From Aquibacillus kalidii (GTDB taxonomy: Bacteria; Bacillota; Bacilli; Bacillales; Amphibacillaceae), in NCBI RefSeq assembly GCF_014280935.1, contig NZ_JACLZI010000035.1:62001-126000 (forward strand): a stretch of 64,000 nt of DNA, given 5' to 3'. Shown one piece after another: positions 9,389-16,386 of the stretch (position 1 is the stretch's first letter; every line of letters starts with the position of its first letter). The notes beneath the pieces are model-generated. The model did not search any database, was not told the origin of the DNA, and was given only the letters and a program-made list of their open reading frames with translations. A program made the position numbers and the translations under genes.

Positions 9389-10519
9389 ATGAAACAAAGT
9401 ATGATGAAATGGTTGGCTATTCCTTTTCTTGTCCTAACTTTGGCACTATCAGCATGTAGCTCCAATACATCAGAGCAAAATGAAGAGGATCAAAAAACAG
9501 ATCCATCAGATGGTAATACAACTGAAACCGGAGGAGAATCAGGGCAATCAGATGATCCACTTGCACCTTTAGAAGAAACGGCTAAGGTAGTCATTGCTGA
9601 AGATGGATCAGCATCAGGTGCAGGCTTTTACATTGCTAAAGAAAAAGGATATTTTGAAGATTACAACATTGAAGTAGAGTTCGCGACGTTTGGTAACAGC
9701 GATGAGATGCTACCGGCTGTTGCTGCTGGAGAAGTCGATGTAGCTGGCGGAATTTCATCTGCCTCTTTCTTTAACTCAATCGCACAAGGTATTGATGTTC
9801 GCTTTATTGCCGATAAAGGACACAACATAAAAGGCAACTCCTACTTTTCTTTTGTACTAAGAAAAGACTTACAGGATGAGATTAAAGACTATAAGGATTT
9901 AAAAGGGAAAAAAGTTGCTGTTTCTACTAAAAATGCAGTCGATGACTATATTTTCCAACAGATGTTAGAGCATGCAGGATTAACTAGAGATGATGTCGAG
10001 TTTGTTTTAATGTCTGACTTCGGTAACATGATGGCATCCTTAGGTAATAAACAAATTGATGCTGCTTTGCAAATTGAACCATTAATTGCACAAGGCATCA
10101 CAAATGATATCCATGTCCGTTTTGGGGATGCAACTGATTTTGCACCAAAAGCCCAGATCGCTATGGTACTAGGTTCACCTAAATTTTTAACTGAGCGACG
10201 AGATGTAGCTACACGTTTCATGGCAGCTTATCTTAAAGGGGTTCGTGACTATAATGATGCATTCGTAAAAGAAACAGGAACTAAAGATGAAATCATCGAC
10301 ATTATGACAAAGCATACTGCAACAAAGGACCCAGAGGTTTGGAAAAACATCGGTGTCGTTGGCTTAGATCCAAATGGAGAAATGTTCATCGATGATATTA
10401 AGAAGCAATACCAATTCTATAAAGAAAATGGCGCTATTTCTTCGGAATTGGATTTTGAAAAAGTGATTGATACTTCCTTGGCTGAAGAAGTCGTAGAAAT
10501 CATCGGCGAATACGAATAA
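9389..10519 (+). CDS. NMT1/THI5-like substrate-binding lipoprotein of the ABC importer
   Basis: The protein has 376 residues. A lipoprotein signal (LTLALSAC, acylated Cys near residue 23) is followed by an acidic Ser/Thr-rich tether and a two-lobed periplasmic-binding fold. Motifs GAGFYIAKEKGYFEDYNIEV, AAGEVDVAGG and KDLKGKKVAVST are standard for NMT1/THI5 and SsuA-type receptors. These bind small ligands (thiamine pyrimidine, sulfonates, nitrate, riboflavin in various members). There is no TPP riboswitch upstream of the operon, which argues weakly against a thiamine precursor. It ends the operon before a hairpin terminator. Confidence 0.88.
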   Translation: MKQSMMKWLAIPFLVLTLALSACSSNTSEQNEEDQKTDPSDGNTTETGGESGQSDDPLAPLEETAKVVIAEDGSASGAGFYIAKEKGYFEDYNIEVEFATFGNSDEMLPAVAAGEVDVAGGISSASFFNSIAQGIDVRFIADKGHNIKGNSYFSFVLRKDLQDEIKDYKDLKGKKVAVSTKNAVDDYIFQQMLEHAGLTRDDVEFVLMSDFGNMMASLGNKQIDAALQIEPLIAQGITNDIHVRFGDATDFAPKAQIAMVLGSPKFLTERRDVATRFMAAYLKGVRDYNDAFVKETGTKDEIIDIMTKHTATKDPEVWKNIGVVGLDPNGEMFIDDIKKQYQFYKENGAISSELDFEKVIDTSLAEEVVEIIGEYE

Positions 10520-10556
10520 AGTCAATATTAAAAGCACCTCTCATTACTTTGGAGAG

Positions 10557-10612
10557 GAAAAAGCACCCCCTGAGTCGTATTTAAATTAAAACGACATTGG
10601 AGGTGCTTTTGT
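10557..10612 (+). terminator. Rho-independent terminator after the ABC importer
   Basis: AAAAGCACC and GGTGCTTTT enclose an inner GTCGT/ACGAC stem, followed by a T-rich run (TTTTGTTTTG). A weaker partner (GCACCTCTC) lies just upstream. Confidence 0.7.
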
Positions 10613-10756
10613 TTTGTCTTTCACTTATGTTGCAGCACACTCATTTTTATCTCAAGCCAATTTCACATACCTTACTATATCCATAATGACGCAGTTGAGG
10701 TTAAATCTGCAGTAACTTCTTATTTTTTAATTAGTTGAGTGCAAATCCGACGTTGT

Positions 10757-11455
10757 GGATTGTGAATCGAAAGGAGTTCTAACGTCGCGAATTAGATAAA
10801 TATCAAGAATTCTCTATGTAAAGGGCTCCTTACATTGCGAAATTAGCGGAACAATAAGATTTCGCTTTGTTAAAGGGCAGCTAACCTCGCGAAATTAGAA
10901 ATATCATAAGATTTCGCTTTGTTAGAGGGCACCTAACGTCGCGAAAATAGAAATATCATAAGATCTCGCTTTGTTAGAGGGCAGCTAACCTCGCGAATTT
11001 AGAAATATCATAAGATCTCGCTTTGTTAGAGGGTAGCTAACCTCGCGAAATTAGCGGAACAATAAGATTTCGCTTTGTTAGAGGGCAGCTAACCTCGTGA
11101 AATTAGCGGAACAATAAGATTTCGCTTTGTTAGAGGGCAGCTAACCTCGCGAATTTAGAAATATCATAAGATTTCGCTTTGTTAAAGGGCACCTAACGTA
11201 GCGAAATTAGAAATATCATAAGATCTCGCTTTGTTAGAGGGCAGCTAACCTCGCGAATTTAGAAATATCATAAGATCTCGCTTTATTAGAGGGCAGCTAA
11301 CCTCGCGAAATTAGCGGAACAATAAGATTTCGCTTTGTTAAAGGGCAGCTAACCTCGCGAATTTAGAAATATCATAAGATCTCGCTTTGTTAGAGGGTAG
11401 CTAACCTCGCGAAATTAGCGGAACAATAAGATTTTGGTTCGTTATATTGCCTATC
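10757..11455. repeat. Tandem array of a 52-bp palindromic repeat, about 13 units
   Basis: The core TTCGCTTTGTTA or TCTCGCTTTGTTA recurs at 10861, 10913, 10965, 11017, 11069, 11121, 11173, 11225, 11277, 11329, 11381 and, degenerate, 11433: an exact 52-bp step with no indel. Two more degenerate units precede it. Each unit contains TTTCGC-N3-GTTAG-N7-CTAAC-N3-GCGAAA, a nested hairpin. The same GCGAAA can also pair with the next unit across a 16-bp spacer of two types, AGAAATATCATAAGAT or AGCGGAACAATAAGAT. 52 is not divisible by three and the frames are closed, so it is not coding. It lies between convergent genes. Confidence 0.95.
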
Positions 11456-11547
11456 CAACTTCTTACTGGTGATTCTATAGATACTACGACAAAAATAATT
11501 ACGATGCTGGCCCTTCTTTATTACATTCAAATCTTAAGTATACTTCC

Positions 11548-12507
11548 CTACTCTACAACCTTTGTTTTAATTCCTTCAATTCCTGTTGCAAGTTGGTGAT
11601 CAACAACTTCTGCATCCTCTATATGTTGCATGATTGCCTGATTAATTTTATCAAAAATTGCATTAGTCTCCTCGATATTGCTGATCATCCCACTAGATAA
11701 TTGATTCTGTGTTTCAATGGAAAATGAAGCAGATTTGGTATTATCTCTCACGATCTGGACAATCGCCATCATATCTTTCATTGTAACCCTAGTTTGTTCG
11801 TTTATTTCCATTGAATCTCTTAATACCGCTTGATTCTGTATCGAATCTGCTTGTGCCTCTGCAATTTTATCTTGTATTGTACTCGTTACTTCTGCAATAT
11901 GTCTTGTGCTATCCGCTGTATTTTCTGCAAGCTTACGAACCTCTTCTGCTACAACAGAAAAACCTTTGCCATGTTCACCTGCACGAGCTGCTTCAATCGA
12001 CGCATTTAAGGCTAAAAGATTTGTTTGTGAGGCAATATCATTAATTACATTCACTATTTCTTTAATGGTATTAGAATGATCTGATAGTTCCTTCATACTC
12101 GATGCTGTTCGGTTCATTTGATTCTCTAAGCTATCCATCAGCCACTTATTTTGTTCCATCTTGTGTTCATTCTTATCCGTGATATCGATAAGCTGCTTAG
12201 AAGAATCAAGTAATTCTTCTCCTTTTATAGCCAATCCTGTTGCATGTTGACTTGATTCAGCTCCTAATGTTCGCACCTGATCAAACCTAGACTTAATCTC
12301 CAAAACTAAGTCAGATAAATCATGATGCTGTGAATTTACATGCTCATGCTGTTTAACCGTACCAAGTAAATCTTCCTCTATTTTTTTATAAACATTTGCC
12401 TGCTCCTGTAACATAGATTCTTTTTCGTGTTCCAGTTTTAATATATAGTTGTTTGCCTGTTCTAATTTTTCATTCAATTGACTTATTTCTCTTTTTTTCA
12501 TTACCAT
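11548..12507 (-). CDS. Soluble methyl-accepting chemotaxis-type signalling protein
   Basis: The protein has 319 residues with no signal peptide and no membrane segment. The first hundred residues are predicted coiled coil ([20 protein letters not shown]). The C-terminal signalling domain carries the conserved hairpin tip, [20 protein letters not shown] followed by [22 protein letters not shown], which docks CheW and CheA. It resembles cytoplasmic receptors such as B. subtilis YfmS. No recognisable ligand domain is visible, so the sensed signal is unknown. The start ATG at 12507 is preceded by GGAGGG at 12515-12520. It is transcribed alone, toward the 52-bp repeat array. Confidence 0.88.
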   Translation of the reverse strand: MVMKKREISQLNEKLEQANNYILKLEHEKESMLQEQANVYKKIEEDLLGTVKQHEHVNSQHHDLSDLVLEIKSRFDQVRTLGAESSQHATGLAIKGEELLDSSKQLIDITDKNEHKMEQNKWLMDSLENQMNRTASSMKELSDHSNTIKEIVNVINDIASQTNLLALNASIEAARAGEHGKGFSVVAEEVRKLAENTADSTRHIAEVTSTIQDKIAEAQADSIQNQAVLRDSMEINEQTRVTMKDMMAIVQIVRDNTKSASFSIETQNQLSSGMISNIEETNAIFDKINQAIMQHIEDAEVVDHQLATGIEGIKTKVVE

Positions 12508-12634
12508 CTGATTGCCCTCCTAGTTACTATCTTTGTTGATTTTATCAAACAATCAGTTGTTTAGTAGTGCGCAAGATTACACCACGAAAAACTCTAATAA
12601 AGATTACTTGTTTATTTCTATCAAATGCCACACA

Positions 12635-12671
12635 AAAAGGATTAGATTGATTAAAAGTCTAATCCTTTTTG
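12635..12671. terminator. Rho-independent terminator of the phosphorylase gene
   Basis: AAAAAGGATTAGA pairs with TCTAATCCTTTTT around an 11-nt loop, directly beyond the stop of the leftward gene. Confidence 0.85.
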
Positions 12672-12684
12672 CCCCATTATTCTG

Positions 12685-15600
12685 TTAGCCTAACTCCACT
12701 TCGATCGCAGAAACTAATCCTTCCCTTATCGCTAAAGCTTCTTTTTCATTTAAAAATGGTTGATCAATCTTCCTTTTATTTCCATCATAGAATAATAGTG
12801 TATAGGATTTTACTTCAGCCTTCCTATCACCAAATGTATGTTTCTTAGAAAGGTTTCGGTAAGTCACATCTATTTTGCCTAAGAACGTAAAGGAAACTTC
12901 CCCATGATCATCAAACAACCAATTAGGTAAGATTGGCGTTAATTGTAACCTTAATTCACCCTCTTCTTGGAGGAATACCTTTTTACCGATAAACATGTTT
13001 TTCCACATTCCTAAAAACTCTGCTGTTGAGCCACTCAAACGTGCTACAAAGCCCTGGCCGTGGAAATTTGGATTTGGATTAACAGAGCTAGCAAGGAATG
13101 ATGAATTTTCTAACGTACTTCTTCCATACACTTTCGGATCTAAAAATGGAATAAGTGATGTTTGGATATCGTTATAAAATTCTTCATGTAAGCCAGCCTT
13201 TATCAACTCTAATAAATATTTATACGACATATGCAAAAATACCGATTCCCGCTCTAACCATCCCGGAGTAAATGCTTTTATTCTTCCGATTTCAAATGAT
13301 TCTTCATTCAAGCTTACGGATGTTTTATACATGTGTATCTGCTTGTCAAATAACTCTGTTTCTTTAATAGTTTGATAGATTTTCTTGGCCTTTTCCTGTT
13401 CACCGACTGTTTTCATTGCTCGTGCCGGTCCTTCTAAAAAGTATGGAAGCACTTTAGGGGTAGAGAACTCCTTCACTGTTACCTTAGGCAATCCATAAGC
13501 AGTCAGAACTTCTTGACCACCTTCATCCTTCAACACTTCATAATCAGCGACATCGTATGCTAGATATGTTGGATATAGCCCATTACCAAGTTCTTCAGCT
13601 TTAGCAATTCCTAAATTGATTTTCTCTAAAAACTTCTGATAGATTTGGACAACAAGTGTTAGCGGTACAGTTACCTCTTCTCCCTTTATTCCAAATCTAA
13701 TTTTCTGACGATACGTTTCTCTTAATGTAGCGACATGATTCCAATAAGTAAAATCATCTAGTTCTTTGTCAAAATATTGGTCTAGCTCCCCACTAACACA
13801 GTTTAATAAATCATTCATTTCAATAGGTAGTGTCATCTCTTCTTGTGAAAATTCTTTAGCAGTAGACAAAATAAATTGAATCATTCGTTTAAGCTCGAAG
13901 GTTTCACTAACTCCTGAACCAAACAATCCAGGAAGACCATTCATCGCATCATTCCAACCTGGCTTATTTGCTTCCATCTCAATTCCTATACCGAATGGAT
14001 CGAGCGTGGCAAACTTAATCAAAGACGAGGACACTAGCTTCACAAACAGGTTTGAATGATAGATATCTCCATGCCCATTATCGGTTTTTAACCAATTCGT
14101 TTCATCCAGGCTTACTCCTAATTGGGACATCTTTTCTTCGTCTTCGGTTACAGATCCATACTGTCTTACATTACCTTTCGAGAGAACGTATTTTTCACTC
14201 CTAGGTAATACCATTACAGGACTATCAAAATACTTGTAACTATTATCCCTAAAAAGAAATTCCTCTAATTTATCTGGAAAAACATCAAGGTAGCTTTCTA
14301 CTAAATCTAGGTTATATGTCCAGTGATCAATCCAGAATCCTTCCCCAAAAGCTGCTTCAATATTTTGCTCAGAAAGTTTTAGAACTTCTTTTAAAAATTC
14401 CTGTTTATCAACCTTTAAGTGAACCTCTTTATCAGAAATAAAGTTAATAAGCTTACCCGGTGTAAATTTTCCAGAAAGAAGCTGTAGTAATTCTTTATGA
14501 TCGCTTAATACATTTGTCCTAATGATCTTTTCTAAATTAGATTGTTCCTCAGCTCTTATTTCAAACGAACAACCTTTAACTAAAAGTGGATTATAACCAT
14601 CCGCTTGAATTAAACTCATGAACATTTTCGTATTAAAGCTACCTATTGCTGGGTTAAAATAAATATCATTTCTTCTATTTTGATTCATATCTCGGAAATT
14701 ACCATTCCCCTGCGAGTAGTACTCTGGAGCAATGGTAAAGAAGTTATAATCTCGCTCTTGGTCTCCATGTTTGCGAGAATATAGATGATAAACAAAACCA
14801 TCCTGACCATTATCTAAAATATAAGGGTAACCTCCACGTAAAAAGTTATCCAAATAGTTTTGGCGGCAGTACTCATCAAAGATGTTATGACTCGTTTTGG
14901 TTTGGACATTATTAGTAAGGTCTCTTACTAGTTTGTTAGCAACATTCTGCTTTTTCTCTATGTAGTTAAAGCTAGCAATTTTGTTTGCTTGTTTATTAAT
15001 TGTACTAATATCAGCAGTATGACCTATTACAGTACAGATCCTCATTTTTTGTTTTGAATCCAATGTTCTCGCAACTGGGGTAAACCCACAAGGTACTTTA
15101 TTAGCAGTGATCTGTTCCTTATCCATTAACGCTTCTAAACTCTCCATTCCAAAATTATCTGGATGAAGCAATGAATTGTTACTACCAAATATTATGTCTG
15201 CATCCACGATCGGACTGATTAGCTTCCCCTCTTCACTAAAAGATAAATAGAAGTGGCCACCATTGATTTCACTTACCTCTGCTTCATCCCCCATACTTGC
15301 TCGCACATGATAGTACGGAATCTTTGCATCTAGGTTATACACTTCCATCCAACTTCGTAATAGATTCCCAACTTCCTTGTACCCTGCATTTTCTACCCCA
15401 AACGGAAGAATTTCTGGCAATCCATCTAAGACTTCCACCTCTATCGTCTCTTCATCTAAATTAGAAATTTCCACTTGTCTAACCAAACCAGCAAAGTTTG
15501 CTTCAGGTAAATTGAAATAGTGCACCTTCACCTTTAGATTTAGGTCTTGATTGACTTCCTCAATACTGAGTTGATTTGGCTGGATGTACATATTTCTTTT

Positions 15601-15915
15601 AATATTTTTATTTGGTGTCGGTTGAAAGGGTTCATAGATATCTCCTGAATTGGTAAACTTTATAAAGGTTCGAAAACCACTCGTCGAGACATTTTTATAA
15701 GCAATATTTGCTGGCGAAAACTCCATGATTGGAGCGTTTTTATCTTGTACACCAAAACTTGAAATCGCCTGTCCTCGGTTAACATAAAAGGTCCACATCG
15801 GAATTCCCATTACACCAGCTATTCCTGGTAAAAAACTAGAAAATGTTTTTGCCTTATCAAAATCCTCAATAATAAATCTTTTCTTCTCATCAAAACGATA
15901 GCTTCCATAATCCAT
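12685..15915 (-). CDS. GH94/GH149/GH161-clan glycoside phosphorylase, probably beta-1,3-oligoglucan phosphorylase
   Basis: The protein has 1,076 residues without a signal peptide, so it is cytoplasmic. The N-terminal beta-sandwich (NRGQAISSFGVQDKNAPIMEF) and C-terminal (alpha/alpha)6 barrel are those of cellobiose-phosphorylase-like enzymes. The putative catalytic Asp is in KPGWNDAMNGLPGLFGSG, about two thirds along. It is too long for classical GH94 (about 800) and fits the longer GH149/GH161 enzymes that phosphorolyse beta-1,3-glucan oligomers to glucose 1-phosphate. Divergent transcription from a GH81 laminarinase supports that substrate. The start ATG at 15915 has AAAAGGAG 12 bases upstream. 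Operator-like AGAAATCGTTTTCT lies in the shared promoter region. Exact family and linkage specificity are inferred. Confidence 0.8.
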   Translation of the reverse strand: MDYGSYRFDEKKRFIIEDFDKAKTFSSFLPGIAGVMGIPMWTFYVNRGQAISSFGVQDKNAPIMEFSPANIAYKNVSTSGFRTFIKFTNSGDIYEPFQPTPNKNIKRNMYIQPNQLSIEEVNQDLNLKVKVHYFNLPEANFAGLVRQVEISNLDEETIEVEVLDGLPEILPFGVENAGYKEVGNLLRSWMEVYNLDAKIPYYHVRASMGDEAEVSEINGGHFYLSFSEEGKLISPIVDADIIFGSNNSLLHPDNFGMESLEALMDKEQITANKVPCGFTPVARTLDSKQKMRICTVIGHTADISTINKQANKIASFNYIEKKQNVANKLVRDLTNNVQTKTSHNIFDEYCRQNYLDNFLRGGYPYILDNGQDGFVYHLYSRKHGDQERDYNFFTIAPEYYSQGNGNFRDMNQNRRNDIYFNPAIGSFNTKMFMSLIQADGYNPLLVKGCSFEIRAEEQSNLEKIIRTNVLSDHKELLQLLSGKFTPGKLINFISDKEVHLKVDKQEFLKEVLKLSEQNIEAAFGEGFWIDHWTYNLDLVESYLDVFPDKLEEFLFRDNSYKYFDSPVMVLPRSEKYVLSKGNVRQYGSVTEDEEKMSQLGVSLDETNWLKTDNGHGDIYHSNLFVKLVSSSLIKFATLDPFGIGIEMEANKPGWNDAMNGLPGLFGSGVSETFELKRMIQFILSTAKEFSQEEMTLPIEMNDLLNCVSGELDQYFDKELDDFTYWNHVATLRETYRQKIRFGIKGEEVTVPLTLVVQIYQKFLEKINLGIAKAEELGNGLYPTYLAYDVADYEVLKDEGGQEVLTAYGLPKVTVKEFSTPKVLPYFLEGPARAMKTVGEQEKAKKIYQTIKETELFDKQIHMYKTSVSLNEESFEIGRIKAFTPGWLERESVFLHMSYKYLLELIKAGLHEEFYNDIQTSLIPFLDPKVYGRSTLENSSFLASSVNPNPNFHGQGFVARLSGSTAEFLGMWKNMFIGKKVFLQEEGELRLQLTPILPNWLFDDHGEVSFTFLGKIDVTYRNLSKKHTFGDRKAEVKSYTLLFYDGNKRKIDQPFLNEKEALAIREGLVSAIEVELG

Positions 15916-16097
15916 AAAGTAATAAACTCCTTTTAAAAAACTAATAGATTTGTTCTAAAACATAATTAAAACGTTTCCATTCATTCTTTTTGCAAGGTAC
16001 TATTGCTGATTTAAAATTGCATTGAGCGAGAAAACATGTCATTAAAATAGTATTCTAGGTTTGAAACAATCCAAGTAAATTTTATAAACAATAACAA

Positions 16098-16111
16098 AGA
16101 AATCGTTTTCT
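16098..16111. promoter_or_regulatory. LacI-type operator AGAAATCGTTTTCT in the divergent GH81/phosphorylase region
   Basis: The site fits GAAANCGNTTTC with A and T outside. It lacks the TG...CA ends of a CcpA cre. Similar sites flank the glucan importer promoter. The 470-bp intergenic stretch 15916-16386 also holds a weak cre-like element near 15971-15985 and the GH81 promoter. Confidence 0.55.
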
Positions 16112-16247
16112 TTCGATATGCTACCATTATATAAATAATACAAAAATATTTAAAGAACTACTTTTGTCTATTTGAATTTTTTTAATCATTTAGTTCTTAA
16201 TACCTACTATATAGTAGTGATTTATTATTAAAACTTAGTGTTGTCTG

Positions 16248-16276
16248 TTGACGTTTTTAAAATTTCATGGAATAAT
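16248..16276 (+). promoter_or_regulatory. Candidate sigma-A promoter of GH81
   Basis: TTGACG (16248-16253), a 17-bp spacer and AATAAT (16271-16276). It predicts a leader RNA of about 100 nt containing the operator at 16350 and a short open frame. Confidence 0.5.
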
Positions 16277-16338
16277 TTAAATGAATGCGGTTTCATAAAT
16301 TTTGTAAATCTTGTTTATCACGAAGAAAGGAGGTCTGT

Positions 16339-16377
16339 ATGCATATTGAGGAAACCGTTTTCTATAACTGTAAATAG
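16339..16377 (+). CDS. Possible 12-codon leader peptide upstream of GH81
   Basis: ATG at 16339 has a near-perfect AAAGGAGGT at 16326-16334. The frame reads MHIEETVFYNCK and ends at TAG 16375-16377. The stop overlaps the GGAGG (16377-16381) that serves GH81, so the two starts could be coupled. An operator-like sequence lies inside the frame. It may be a real translated leader or a chance frame; coding bias cannot be judged at this length. Confidence 0.35.
   Translation: MHIEETVFYNCK
16350..16363. promoter_or_regulatory. LacI-type operator GGAAACCGTTTTCT before GH81
   Basis: It matches GAAANCGNTTTC, the same core as at 16098, 25256 and 25371. Its place about 70 bases inside the predicted leader would suit a transcriptional roadblock. 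Confidence 0.5.
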
Positions 16378-16386
16378 GAGGATCTT

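Noticed and set aside
10757-11455. Possible CRISPR array
   Set aside because: The spacers are only two recurring 16-base types, not unique sequences, the unit is palindromic along its whole length, and no cas genes are present.
15968-15985. cre site before the phosphorylase gene (TGGAAACGTTTTAA)
   Set aside because: The conserved C near the 3' end is missing; noted only as cre-like.
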